From Prunus persica (taxonomy: Eukaryota > Streptophyta > Magnoliopsida > Rosales > Rosaceae), in NCBI RefSeq assembly GCF_000346465.2, contig NC_034016.1:17086063-17150062 (forward strand): DNA of 64,000 nucleotides, written 5' to 3'. Shown here in pieces: positions 11,712 to 22,790 of this stretch. The notes beneath the pieces are model-generated. The model was not told the origin of the DNA, made no database searches, and saw only the letters and a list, made by a program, of their open reading frames with translations. The position numbers and the translations under genes were made by a program. Position 1 is the first letter of the stretch, and each line of letters opens with the position of its first letter.

Positions 11712-14263
11712 CAATGTTACTAGAACGACTTTTGTATCTTCGAAGTAAGCATTCATATTCAGAATCCAATTCTAACTATGATGACGCCTTCTCTGTGTTG
11801 ACCTAGATTGATTTTCTCAGAAGCATCTGTTTCCTGTGTCGCAGATCAATGAGTTATTCGTTCCAAGGGAAGGCTTATTTATGTTGTGGGAAGATGATAC
11901 AGAAACAGATGCAGATTAGGATTTCTGAGATTATGTTACAAGTTAATCAAGTTATGCTGCATTTCAATTCATGTTTTTTGTAATGTAAGCAATGGGATGA
12001 ACTGTGACAAACTTCATGGCGTCCTGTATGGTTGTTTTAATTGACAAAAAGGGGGAGAAGAAAAGAACAAATAGATTTCCAGATGCTTTAACTTTGCTCC
12101 ATCATAATTTGGTTGTTCTCAATCATTCAGCTGTTCAATCAAATTTACGCCATCATATAACAGCTCATCGAAACCACACTCTTCTTGTTGGCTTCTAATA
12201 GAATGGCTACTTGGTATGGATGCCTTTTGGTTTGGAGCCTCCAATCTTTGCTTCTCATTGTTTAGATGTAATTTTTCGGTGCTTAGGCTCCCTTACCCGG
12301 GAGACGAACTTGGTCTCTGCAGGAGCTTTTAGAACCTTTCCAAGAACTTTCTAATGCATGGAGGCTTGCATTTGGTAACCGTTGTAAAACTCTTGATTAC
12401 TTTTTCAATGCAAAGGTCTTAAAGAATTTTAAAAGCTGATCCAGCCACCATGCTTGACCTTCTTCTGTGGCCTTATCCCTGGTTTTCGCATAGATTTGCT
12501 GGCTAGCTGGTTTTGTATGAAAATTATATTTGCCTCCATAATTGCTAGATTTTTTAAAATATATAATATAAGCGACAGTTTAAATTATCATAAACTAATT
12601 TAATTTACGGCTTAACTCATGTCTGTTGATAGTTGGGTAGGCATTATGCCATCAGATCAATGTGAACCACCATTTAAGCACTTCCATTAAAAAGAAGCTG
12701 AGATTTGTTGAAATGGTATCAAATCCAGGTCATATTATTCCTAACTAAACCTTGCATTGAGCATGCGTACATATACATGAGGCCTATCAACTGAGACCCT
12801 AGAAAACAAATGAGCCACACCCACAAGTTGTGAGGCTGATGGAGCTTTTTGTCAAGGGGCAGGGTCTTTCACATGAAGGGGCATGTTCCCCCATACACGT
12901 CCATCCATGCATTTCCTCTTCTTGTATGCAAATTTTACTGGATTTTAGTGCTTGGTATTTTCTACCCTTTCTCTCTCTCAGATGTGTCATGTTTATCACA
13001 AATATTAGGTGTGGATTTTGCTCCATTATTTTATGCGATGAATGTTGGGTTGTTGCTCCTATCTTCAACAGTTTTTAAAGACAAATTCGTGGAAGAACTC
13101 AAGCTTTGCAATAATTATGAATATAAAAACAAGCAGAATATGATAAAACAATTGGGCACTGGGCAGGCAAGTGAACCTAAACAGAAAAACTCTGATTGGA
13201 GAGGCACATACATTGACTCATCTTCACCGGAGAAAATCTATTCTTTTTCATTTTTTATCTGTAGTCCCCCCCTTCCCTTCTTTTGCTGCATAAGGTGATG
13301 AATTCTCTTTTCGTTTTCTCCTTTGCTTTCACGCAAAGACTCATAGAAGAACACATAGATATTTAGATTGAATGGGAGATTGGGATGTGGGTGTGCGATC
13401 CAAGATGGGACCAGCATACCATCTCTTAAGAAAATTTATATATTTAGTTATAATTTGATCATATTGACCAGCTTGTATATAGGTCAGTATGTTATTTCAG
13501 TAATTGGGTTAATGAACCTTGCACTAATTTGCTATTGCAGTTTGTGCTCCGATCGTTTCTTTTGCTATTGTAATTTAGGGTGTGTTAATACGATCACACT
13601 GAGGAATTACTTGTTGGAAAAGGACCTTGTACCCTCAGTTTTCCATATACAATTATTAGCACCATAAATTACTGGAAATGGGGTAAGAATTCAAGTTTAA
13701 CTGCATACAATGAGTATAGAGATGAGTGAGAAAGAGTTAAATTTCAACCAAGTCTGCTACTTTTTTCCCCTTAGCACCAACACAACAAATTCATTGGATA
13801 ACGAAGACAATTAATGGTTGGGATAAAATTTATGCCTTCAAATAGACAGATATTAAAAGCTAAAGAAAATTTTGAAAAGTCATTAAGCTGCCTTAAGCTG
13901 CATGTACTACTACTTTCGTAACACCTTCCTTACTTTCTCTGTATCGTTCTAATTTTATCGGATGACATCTAACGATGGTCCTCATCGACTCTCAAATAAA
14001 ACCCGGAAATCGAAAACTTGTGATTGGTTAAAATATGAAGTTACATACAGACATTTGGGTGTAAAATACCAACATGGTAAAAAAAAACTCACCTGGAAGG
14101 GGAGACAAGAGCCCGAGTGTTACCAACTCGACGACAAACGAAATCTACTAATTTAAGGGCAACTTGGTCATTGAAAATGAGTGTACACAGCATGGATTAG
14201 ATCTAGCGTGGAGAAAGTTGTAATATAAGTGAACATTAATGGGCATTTGAGCAACCCTGTCTT
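11712..14263. other. Intergenic between RPN10 and ADF; nothing supported
   Basis: About 2.5 kb. The first 300 bp are likely RPN10 3' untranslated region (11712 to about 12000). Overlapping open frames on both strands at 12799-13298 have no recognisable domain, no splice partners and low-complexity composition, so I do not call a gene. AT-rich stretches near 12540-12610 have short palindromes but no clear element ends. Confidence 0.55.
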
Positions 14264-14270
14264 TATATAA
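14264..14270 (+). promoter_or_regulatory. TATA box of the ADF gene
   Basis: TATATAA lies about 100 bp before the ADF start codon. A start of transcription near 14295 would give a leader of about 75 nt that contains the CAG repeat and excludes the upstream ATG at 14287. Confidence 0.6.
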
Positions 14271-14316
14271 AGAGCAAAGCACAACTTTGAAGACTCAGCC
14301 TCAGAGTTTCAGCGGA

Positions 14317-14338
14317 GCAGCAGCAGCAGCAGCAGCAG
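14317..14338. repeat. (CAG)7 repeat in the ADF 5' leader
   Basis: About seven CAG units within the presumed 5' untranslated region, 35 bp before the start codon. Confidence 0.85.
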
Positions 14339-14371
14339 AGCCCTTTCTTCAATTTCAAGTTTTCAACAACC

Positions 14372-15206
14372 ATGGCAATGGCATTCAAGATGGTACAAAG
14401 TCAATTAATTTCTTTAAATATTTAATTCCTTTTTTTTTTTTTTATTTCAATAAATATAATTTGCTCTCAATTTCTAACTTGTGGGGTCTTAATCTGTTGT
14501 GGCAATTATAGGCTACAACTGGGATGTGGGTTACAGATGAGTGCAAGAGCTCATTCATGGAGATGAAATGGAAGAAGGTCCACAGGTACATAGTGTTCAA
14601 GATTGATGAAGGATCAAGGCTGGTCACTGTTGATAAGGTTGGAGGGCCTGGTGAGAGCTATGATGATCTGGCAGCCTCCTTGCCCAAAGATGATTGTAGA
14701 TATGCTGTCTTTGACTTTGATTTTGTCACTGTTGATAATTGCAGGAAGAGCAAACTCTTCTTCATTGCCTGGTCAGTTTATTTTGTCATCATTTATAAAT
14801 CTGTATAATAATGTTTTAATTTTGTCTGTCTTCTGGTAATCATTGAAATTGTACCTAATTAAGCCTACCCAATTGAGAGGCATCACACACCTAATTTTGG
14901 ATTTCTGATAAAATATTTGCTTACATGGGGACATCAGAAACTAAACCCTTTTTTTATTTTGGAAAATGGGTTATTCTCAGAATGATGATTTATGCAGTTA
15001 AGCTTTTGTATTATGGGGGATTTAGAGGTGATGGGAATTTGGGTTTTTTTGGCAGGTCACCAAGTGCATCAAGAATTAGGGCAAAAATTCTGTATGCAAC
15101 CTCCAAAGCTGGGCTGAGGAGAGTTCTGGATGGCATCAGCTATGAACTCCAGGCCACTGATCCAACTGAGATGGGGATGGATGTGATCAAGGACAGAGCC
15201 AAATAA
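14372..15206 (+). CDS. ADF5: Actin-depolymerising factor, subclass III (ADF5/ADF9 type)
   Basis: Binds actin monomers and filaments; in Arabidopsis subclass III members have been reported to bundle rather than sever filaments. Three coding exons: 14372-14392, 14512-14771 and 15056-15206 (143 residues). The seven-residue first exon (M-A-M-A-F-K-M) ending at a phase-0 donor is the usual plant ADF layout. The single ADF-H domain spans about residues 12-143. Key blocks are F-M-E-M-K-W-K-K-V-H-R near 22-32, the D-D-C-R-Y-A-V-F-D-F-D-F core, W-S-P-S-A-S-R-I-R-A-K-I-L-Y on the actin-binding long helix, and the conserved E-L-Q-A-T-D-P-T-E-M C-terminal block. The N-terminal extension (MAMAFKM) separates it from subclass I/II proteins. 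Which of ADF5 or ADF9 is the true orthologue is not resolved; both descend from the same ancestor. Confidence 0.95.
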
Positions 15207-15984
15207 TTGTGATTAGAGCAGCTTAATTATGTTCTGGGAATCTTACTTTATATTTAATAACTCCAACCACATGGGTTTTTTTTTTCTTGTTGGTGGCATC
15301 TTTTAATTTTCACCTTCTCTAGATTTTTGGCACTAATGTAAGTTAATCCTCTAATTTTTGTAATAATTATAATAATTGTGTGCTGCTAATTAACCACAAA
15401 GTACTTGTTCATGTAATTACTTTGTCTTGGAGAAAAGGTGGATTGGATTGGATTGGTGTAACTTTCAAATGAATGTTAGATGTGCCTTTGTGATTTTGAT
15501 GCCACAACACTTTATGTATGCATGCCCTTCTGAGAGAGTAAATGAGACCTTGGCAAAATGACCCTTTACTTTGTTAAGCAAAAGATGGTTTTGTGTGGTG
15601 TGGTAGGTCAAACTGACCTTTCACTTTGTTTTTCCTTTTTCTTTTAATACATATCTTTTCCAGAAAGTTGTAGCAAATCGTGTGGCATGATTCATTGGTT
15701 TCTATCACTTTTTTGGAACCCGTTTGCCCACAATGTTGACTACACACTCGCATTTTGATGGTTTGATCTTTGATGGGTAAGTCTAAACTTAATCGGATAT
15801 GATTTGATCTTTCAGGTACGGGGGGACATAAGTACTTCCCCGCTCTTATCATCAACAGGGTGGACCCAAAATAACATGATAATCCCTGTATAGAAATGTT
15901 GCGGGCTGGGATAGTTGTCGTGAACGACGAGTCGTTCGCTCATGACTCACGGCTAGTTGTCATTTGCGAACGACACAGATAATT

Positions 15985-16124
15985 GTCATGAGTGACCGAC
16001 CAATATATTTTGGTGTGATGTGAACACCACATATATCAACCGTTGTAGTTTCTCCGATTGAATGACTTATAAATATTGATACAAATGTATATTTACATCA
16101 ACAGTTGTAGTCGGTCACTCGTGC
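15985..16124. repeat. Inverted repeat with 15-16 bp arms
   Basis: gtcatgagtgaccgac (15985-16000) is matched in reverse complement by gtcggtcactcgtgc (16110-16124) with one or two mismatches. Just upstream, gtcgttcgc and gcgaacgac form another perfect 9-bp inverted pair, and (a)tcaac(c/a)gttgtagt occurs twice as a direct repeat. It may be a worn foldback element. Confidence 0.5.
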
Positions 16125-17269
16125 GGGGACGAAAGAGGGTGTCTAGGAAAATATTCATAATACTCCGATGCAAAAAATATGAACAATAGTTGCCTCTTTA
16201 AATATTCATAAGACTGTTAAAAAAGCATGGATGCGAGGGTTGGGGAAGAAAGCAGGAAAGATAATGGGGATTTGATGTCATGGGCCACCGTTGAAAAAAC
16301 TCAAATCATGTTTTGGCATCTTCTTGTTAACTTTATCCTCTGAAATTCTTATTACCACCTTCCGTTTTCGTTGTCATGATAATAATCTCTATTTGTTGAT
16401 TACATTTGGGGCTGTTACAACCACCATCACATTGTAACATTGTTTTAATGGAGTTGCACAATTATTCCACATGATTTGAGTGGCATGCCTTGTGCTAACT
16501 CCTATGAAGAAAAAAAACATCGAATTTGGCGCTTTATCCGTCTTGTAACATCTTGATTGTATCGTTAAAATTTATTTAGTGAAAGTTGCTATTTAATTGA
16601 GACTGCTAATTTTGAGTTTGCTTCCGAAGGTATGCAATTATGGAGTACTAAAAAAAGAGTATACAATAATGAAACACTGCTAATATTTGCATATACATAC
16701 TGAATTAGGAAACACTTGAAATGTGAATTAAAATTTTGAATTATTTCTGATAAAAGTGCTCCAACAAAAACGCATATAAACAAAAATGCTTCCTAAAAAA
16801 ACAGAGTATGAGATGAGTTAGTACCTATATGTAGTACAATAAACGACAAAAGCCCAAAGTAAGAATTTGGATCAAAACCTCAAAGCAAGGATTGGATCAG
16901 AGCCCAAAACAAAAATGCAATCCAAAACTCAAATAGCCAACCCAAGAATACAAAACAGCGAAGCCCCGCTACCGCAACTGCCACCGCTGTAAACTAACCA
17001 GGACCACCACCAACATTGGGCACCCACCAAAAACAAAACCCTATCACAGACATCCCAAAAACATAAGTGAACTGAAAAACAACACATGAGTTAACATGCA
17101 TTCTTTCAATAACACATGAGAATTTGTATTCCTCCAAAGTGTAAAATACTCTAAACAAAACGACCCATTTCATGAGTAAAACGGCACAGCCCAACCAAAC
17201 ATGGAAACTTCAGACTAGTTGGGCCTACTGTAGAAGCTTCAGTCCAGTTACAAAAAGCCGCGCCAATTA

Positions 17270-17650
17270 CGCCTTTGACTGTGTTTCGGATCGTTGAGTC
17301 AAACCAAAACCCAAACTCGGATTTGTCGTCGAACGTACCTGGTCCGTCCAACCGCAGACAAAAACTTTCCAGCTAACAACAAAAAGGGTGTCCGCTGACG
17401 TCATCGCAGTCGACACTGAGCTCGCGGGACCCACTCCGTCTGTGGGCACATGACTGAAACGAAATGATCGAAAGCGTCCGCCACGCGACCCTTAACATGC
17501 GGCGTGTCTAGTCGCCGAACACTGGCCCAGTCAATGATCATCTCACGTTCCGAGACGCTATCATGACCGTTGGATCGAGCTGCAGTAACAGTGTCAGTGA
17601 AAAGGCAATGCTGCAGAAAGTACTGGACCACGCGCCTACAGAGTACGTCC
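17270..17650. other. CpG-rich, GC-rich stretch with a TGACGTCA palindrome, no gene seen
   Basis: The composition is clearly unlike its AT-rich surroundings: many CpG and GTCG/CGAC steps survive. A perfect bZIP-type palindrome TGACGTCA is at 17396-17403. Several overlapping frames stay open on the minus strand (for example 17401-17631) but none resembles a protein I know. It could be an orphan promoter or regulatory island, or a fragment of a lost gene. Confidence 0.4.
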
Positions 17651-18028
17651 TCAACTACCTCTGATCACTTTGACCTTTAATTAAGCCCGTAAAAAGGAGA
17701 AGTTGGTAATTTACTTTCATTAATGTGATAAATGTGTTATTGGTATAAAAGTTTGTTTGATTATCTTTTTCTAATAATTGTAATAATTGTTGAATTTTGC
17801 ATGTGAATTTTACATGAGTCGCTGCACAATCCCAGCAGGTAAATCTCCCAATTAGCATGTATGAACGAAATTTATGAGAAGTATCATACAAATAATATGA
17901 GCCCTGTGCTTAATCATTTGCATGATCCAAGACCACAATTGTGCAAAAAAACCGAACAATAATCTAAGATTGAATTTGATAACCATTTTGGTTTTGGAGC
18001 TCTAAGATTTTATTTTTTTCAAAGGTGA

Positions 18029-18462
18029 TCTCTAAGATAAAGCTTGCTATCATGTAAACTCTTACTGCAAAACTTATGCTTCGTTCTTTCGTATTTCCGA
18101 GGTCATTGCTGAAGCAATTGACAATCTTTTTGCTTTTATTTTGTGTAGTATAACTTGTACTAGAATTTGTGTTTCAATTGTTGCATAAGTTGAGTTCGAT
18201 ACGGCCAAACTAAAAGTAAGGAGGGGGCATGCTTCCAATGGCAATGCCATGAAAGAAGAAACATGCTCCCTCTTTTCTTTGGTACACTTTTTGTTCGCCC
18301 ATACCTAACTCAAGTTACCCAACAACTTAAAAATGAATCAAAAAAAAAAAAAAGACAAAAATTGTCAATTTCTTCAACCATGTAGGTCCTCTGAAATCTG
18401 AAAGAAGGAAGCATAAGTTTCATAGTAACGAGTTTACCTGATAGCAAGCTTTAGCTTAGAGA
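18029..18462. repeat. Long imperfect foldback (arms ~213 and ~216 nt)
   Basis: The left arm (18029-18241) is an imperfect reverse complement of the right arm (18247-18462). The outer 60 nt match best: both carry tctctaag, aaagcttgctatca, gtaaactc and acttatgctt in the same order. Inner matches include gaa(g)aattgacaat blocks, and the tip pairs gggggcatg with catgctccc around the centre ggcaatgcc at about 18240-18248. The arms may extend weakly to about 18005 and 18488. It is either a foldback/MITE-type element or a hairpin-RNA (proto-MIRNA or siRNA) locus. Confidence 0.8.
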
Positions 18463-18696
18463 AACACCCACCTAAATAAAAAGTTACCGAATTTCCATTC
18501 CAACATGAATATATATAGTGGATTTGTATTATGTTACTAGAACCTCTTGCATCTCTCATAGGTAATAACTACCCAAAATCCCAAATGATTACATAATTAA
18601 ACTTTATTTTTCATATTTTGGTATCTTTAAACATTGAATCCTAGTTCCGTCTCTAGCTAAAATAAATCATGAATATTGATTGTCCTATCTGTTGTC

Positions 18697-18720
18697 ACAT
18701 ATATATATATATATATATAT
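18697..18720. repeat. (AT)n microsatellite
   Basis: An AT dinucleotide run of about 24 bp in the spacer between the foldback and the hAT element. Confidence 0.8.
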
Positions 18721-18972
18721 TTTTATTTAGCTTTCAAATGACACTTATTTCATGACAAATTACATCTAAAGTTGAATGATCAATTCCCTACATCTAAAAC
18801 TGAATGATCATCCACTTTACTTCAATACTCATAGTAGGTATATCTCTCAATTAGCATGTATGTACGAAATAGATGAAAATATCACACAAAATAGATGAAC
18901 CCATACTTAATCATTTGCATGATACTAGAAAAATGAAGTGTACAAAAAAAAAAACAAAATCTAGCATAACAT

Positions 18973-19495
18973 TAGAGGTGGGCACGATTTGGTTTGGACT
19001 AGTTTTTGCCTCAAATTAGAACCGATTCGATATTATTTATTCGGTTTAGTTCGGTTCGGTTTTAATAAAAAAAATTCAAAAACTGTCCGATTCGGTTTGA
19101 ACCGGTTTCAGTTCGATTTCAATTTGATTTTGAACCAGATTATAAAAATTATTTTTTAATACAATTCTCAACTGAAATATTATTATTTTACTTGAAAATT
19201 AACAAGTTATTCAATTTCATATAAAAATAAATATTAAAGTTAGAAAAGATACATATTTTGAAATTGAACTTGGATAAATATTAGTTTTTTTTTTATAATG
19301 AAATTAAAAATATAGCATTAAATATAAATATATATATTTTTGAAGACATGGAACCGGATTCAAAACCGGTCCAAACCGGTCCGGTTCAATTTTTGACCGA
19401 TTTTTGACTTTTTGGTCAACTCGATTTTTTTTTCAGTTTGATTCGGTGCAATTTGACTCGAATTTTCGATTCGCCGGTTTGAATGCCCATCTCTA
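18973..19495. mobile_element. Non-autonomous hAT-type element with 8-bp target duplication
   Basis: A 523-bp element. Its ends are inverted: TAGAGGTGGGC at the left and, read from the right end, TAGAGATGGGC (one mismatch in 11). The 8-bp sequence cataacat directly flanks both ends (18965-18972 and 19496-19503), the duplication length of hAT transposons. Subterminal regions are rich in ggttcggttt/aaccggtt-type repeats in both orientations. There is no transposase reading frame, so it would need enzyme supplied in trans. Confidence 0.85.
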
Positions 19496-20477
19496 CATAA
19501 CATATAGTATATGAGAATTTATTAATAGTATAAACGATTGATAATGGATATGGTATATATTTTGGTAGATACTGTTTGACTCATTCTTTATAAAAAGATA
19601 TTATTTATTAATGTGAATTATAATTTGACACGTATATAAAAATAATTTATAAAAAATTAAAAACTTATACGTTCATGTCACATACTGCTATTGACGGGAC
19701 TTATATGGTTGGATAATATTGTCAGTCAAGTTCTAATTAATTAACAAACAAATAGCCTCCAAAAGCAAATATCTACTTTAAATCAAAACGACTGAGATTC
19801 CGTTCTAAATGCGTCTGGTTGGGTCTCACATCAATCCACTTTAATACTTCTATCCAGCTAAAGAATAAAGATTTCCTGTGTCTGGACTTTAGGAGCAGTC
19901 AAATTTATTCCATCCCGGTTATTAATAATCAATTTGCCTATACTATATGCCAAGACTCGTGCATAGCTTGGACAACATCATGATCATCTCCACTAATCCA
20001 ACGGTCATTATTAACCATCATTCATTCCCCCAAACTCACATTAATTTCCTCTTGAATTTTGTAAAGGGTAATTATTGTGCATCCGACATCCTGTATTCGA
20101 ATCTAATTTTTCTACTATTTTTCATGCAATCGAGATTTTGTGTTCGAACTAGTGTAAATAAATTCCCACATTTTTCATTTTTGTTTATTTATGAATACCT
20201 CCCTCCCTTTGAGGAGTAAAGTAAGGGTGGTCTCCTTTTCTTAGGGCCCTCAGTAAAGGGCTGACTCATTAGGGTCCTTGTCACGACACAATTGTATCAC
20301 TCACACTCCCCCGCTATTAAATACTCAAAACTCTGAACGTTTATATTGAAAACTAATTTTGATTAATTAAATTTTAAAAAAAAAAAAAACAATAATCTCT
20401 CTCTATTATATCATCAGTCCCTTCTCTGTCGGTCACTCACAGTCCATTCACTTCACCCTCACTGTCTGCTCTCTCCA

Positions 20478-22790
20478 ATGGCCGCCACTTCTCTCCCCTT
20501 CCTCTTCTTCCTCTTCCTCTTCATATTCTTCAAATTTTCAGCTTCGCAAACCGCCGATCAAACACTCAAGACCTTCCTTTTCCGAGTAGACAGACACTCC
20601 AAGCCGTCGATTTTCCCGACCCATTATCACTGGTACGCATCGGAGTTCGTCGACCCACCTCAGATCCTCCACGTATACGACACCGTCTTCCATGGCTTCT
20701 CCGCATCTCTCACCCCTGACCAAGTCGCCTCCATCTCCAGCCACCCTTCAGTCCTCGCCGTGATCGAGGACCAGCGCAGACACCTCCACACCACTCGCTC
20801 CCCACAATTTTTGGGACTCAGAAACCAGCGCGGGCTCTGGTCCGAATCTGACTACGGCTCCGACGTCATCGTCGGAGTCTTCGACACCGGAGTCTGGCCA
20901 GAACGCCGGAGCTTCTCGGATAAGCATCTCGGTCCGATTCCCAGACGCTGGAGAGGGGTTTGCGAAACCGGAGTGAAATTCGCGAGAAGTAACTGCAACA
21001 GGAAGCTGATCGGAGCTCGGTTCTTCATCAAGGGACACGAGGCGGCGGCCAATGCCGGCGGTCCGATATCCGCCATCAACGACACCGTCGAGTACCGGTC
21101 CCCGCGAGACGCCGACGGCCATGGAACACACACCGCCTCCACGGCGGCCGGCAGGTACGCCTTCGAGGCCAGCATGTCTGGTTACGCCTCCGGCATCGCC
21201 AAAGGCGTCGCTCCGAAAGCTCGGTTGGCGGTTTACAAGGTCTGCTGGAAAGAATCTGGTTGCTTCGACTCCGATATATTGGCCGCCTTCGACGCCGCCG
21301 TTAACGACGGTGTGGATGTCATCTCCATTTCCATCGGAGGCGGCGACGGCATTTCGTCTCCGTATTATCTCGATCCGATCGCAATCGGCTCTTACGGCGC
21401 CGTTGCGCACGGTGTGTTCGTGTCGTCGTCGGCCGGCAACGATGGTCCAAACGGCATGTCAGTGACGAACCTCGCCCCGTGGCTTACGACGGTGGGTGCG
21501 GGAACCATCGATCGGAATTTCCCGGCGGTTGTGATTTTAGGCGACGGGCGGAGGCTAAACGGCGTATCGTTGTACGCTGGATCGCCTCTGAAAGGCAAGA
21601 TGTACCCTGTCGTTTATCCCGGGAAATCCGGCATGCTCTCTGGTTCGCTGTGCATGGAGAATTCCCTGGACCCCCGCGAGGTCGGGGGCAAAATCGTAAT
21701 TTGTGACCGCGGGAGCAGCCCCCGCGTGGCTAAAGGTTTGGTCGTGAAAAAAGCTGGCGGCGTGGGGATGATCCTGGCTAACGGAATCTCTAACGGCGAG
21801 GGTCTCGTCGGCGACGCTCATCTTATTCCCACTTGCGCTGTGGGTGCAGACGAGGGTGACGCAGTTAAGTCGTACGTGTCGTCCACTAAGACGCCCACGG
21901 CGACTCTCGATTTCGAAGGCACTGTGATCGGAATCAAACCGGCTCCAGTTGTGGCTTCGTTCTCCGGTCGTGGGCCGAATGGGTTGAACCCGGAGATTCT
22001 CAAGCCGGACCTGATTGCCCCTGGAGTTAACATTTTAGCTGCCTGGACAGACGCGGTGGGGCCCACTGGCCTGGAAACGGACAGTAGAAAAACGGAGTTC
22101 AATATATTGTCTGGGACTTCCATGGCGGCCCCACACGTGAGCGGAGCCGCGGCTTTGCTCAAGTCGGCACACCCGGATTGGAGCCCAGCCGCCATAAGAT
22201 CGGCTATGATGACCACAGCGAGCGTGACAGATAATCGAAACCAAACCATGACTGATGAGGCCACTGGAAAGGCCTCCACGGCTTATGATTTGGGTGCGGG
22301 TCATTTGAATCTGGGTCGGGCCATGGATCCAGGGCTTGTTTATGATATCACCAACGACGATTATGTTCGGTTTCTATGTTCGGTCGGGTACGGGCCCCGA
22401 GTGATCCAGGTGATAACTCGGACCCCGCTCAATTGCCCGGCCAAGAAGCCCTCGCCAGAGAATCTCAATTACCCCTCAATCGCGGCGTTGTTTTCGACCG
22501 CGGGTAAGTCGAGCAAGACGTTTATCCGGACCGTGACAAATGTGGGCCAGCCCAACGCGGTGTACCGGCCTAGGATCGAGGCCCCGAGAGGGGTGACCGT
22601 AGCGGTGAAGCCGTCAAGACTGGTGTTTAACGAGGCCGTGAAGAAGCGGAGCTTTATAGTGACGGTTGGAGTAGATAGGAAGAATGTGGTGTTTGGTGAG
22701 GCGGGTGCTGTGTTCGGGTCGCTCTATTGGGGCGATGGGAAGCATGTGGTTCGGAGCCCCATTGTGGTGACCCAAATGGATCCCTTGTAA
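20478..22790 (+). CDS. SBT1.6: Subtilisin-like serine protease, SBT1.6 (SLP2) type
   Basis: A secreted plant subtilase, intronless as is usual for SBT1 members; 770 residues. Residues 1-23 are a signal peptide. An I9 inhibitory propeptide spans about 30-104 and the mature enzyme probably starts at T105 (TTRSPQFLGL). The catalytic triad is D136 (GVFDTGVW), H215 (DGHGTHT) and S548 (GTSMAAPH), with oxyanion-hole N321. A protease-associated domain is inserted at about 350-480 and an Fn3-like domain fills roughly 670-767. Residue 551 is Ala where most plant subtilases have Cys (GTSMACPH); this is unlikely to abolish activity. The open frame is also unusually GC-rich compared with its surroundings, which explains the many shadow frames on the opposite strand. 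The close full-length match to Arabidopsis At4g34980 as I remember it supports SBT1.6. Substrates cannot be read from sequence. Confidence 0.96.
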   Translation: MAATSLPFLFFLFLFIFFKFSASQTADQTLKTFLFRVDRHSKPSIFPTHYHWYASEFVDPPQILHVYDTVFHGFSASLTPDQVASISSHPSVLAVIEDQRRHLHTTRSPQFLGLRNQRGLWSESDYGSDVIVGVFDTGVWPERRSFSDKHLGPIPRRWRGVCETGVKFARSNCNRKLIGARFFIKGHEAAANAGGPISAINDTVEYRSPRDADGHGTHTASTAAGRYAFEASMSGYASGIAKGVAPKARLAVYKVCWKESGCFDSDILAAFDAAVNDGVDVISISIGGGDGISSPYYLDPIAIGSYGAVAHGVFVSSSAGNDGPNGMSVTNLAPWLTTVGAGTIDRNFPAVVILGDGRRLNGVSLYAGSPLKGKMYPVVYPGKSGMLSGSLCMENSLDPREVGGKIVICDRGSSPRVAKGLVVKKAGGVGMILANGISNGEGLVGDAHLIPTCAVGADEGDAVKSYVSSTKTPTATLDFEGTVIGIKPAPVVASFSGRGPNGLNPEILKPDLIAPGVNILAAWTDAVGPTGLETDSRKTEFNILSGTSMAAPHVSGAAALLKSAHPDWSPAAIRSAMMTTASVTDNRNQTMTDEATGKASTAYDLGAGHLNLGRAMDPGLVYDITNDDYVRFLCSVGYGPRVIQVITRTPLNCPAKKPSPENLNYPSIAALFSTAGKSSKTFIRTVTNVGQPNAVYRPRIEAPRGVTVAVKPSRLVFNEAVKKRSFIVTVGVDRKNVVFGEAGAVFGSLYWGDGKHVVRSPIVVTQMDPL

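Larger units (their letters stand above)
17834..18968. repeat. Diverged direct repeat pair (~137 bp copies) about 1 kb apart
   Basis: Copies at about 17834-17972 and 18833-18968 share long blocks such as attagcatgtatg and cttaatcatttgcatgat in the same order, with scattered substitutions and small indels. The foldback at 18029-18462 lies between them, and the hAT element is inserted just after the right copy. Confidence 0.75.
15207..20477. other. Repeat-rich 5.3-kb spacer between ADF and the subtilase
   Basis: Holds the ADF 3' end, an inverted repeat at 15985-16124, a CpG-rich stretch at 17270-17650, a diverged direct repeat (17834-17972 and 18833-18968), a 434-bp foldback and a hAT element, each listed separately. 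19510-20280 is AT-rich with nothing I can identify. The last 200 bp before 20478, C/T-rich near the end, are the likely subtilase promoter and leader. Confidence 0.6.

Noticed and set aside
12799..13298. Overlapping frames on both strands, up to 150 codons
   Set aside because: No known motif, low-complexity phenylalanine/serine-rich translation, and no supporting splice or promoter signals.
14287..14511. Upstream frame starting at ATG 14287 (Ala run from the CAG repeat)
   Set aside because: It probably starts upstream of the transcription start implied by the TATA box and runs into the first ADF intron; the conserved ADF start is at 14372.
20748..22304. Several long frames antisense or out of frame to the subtilase (up to 220 codons)
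   Set aside because: Shadows caused by the GC-rich, stop-poor codon use of the real 770-residue subtilase frame.
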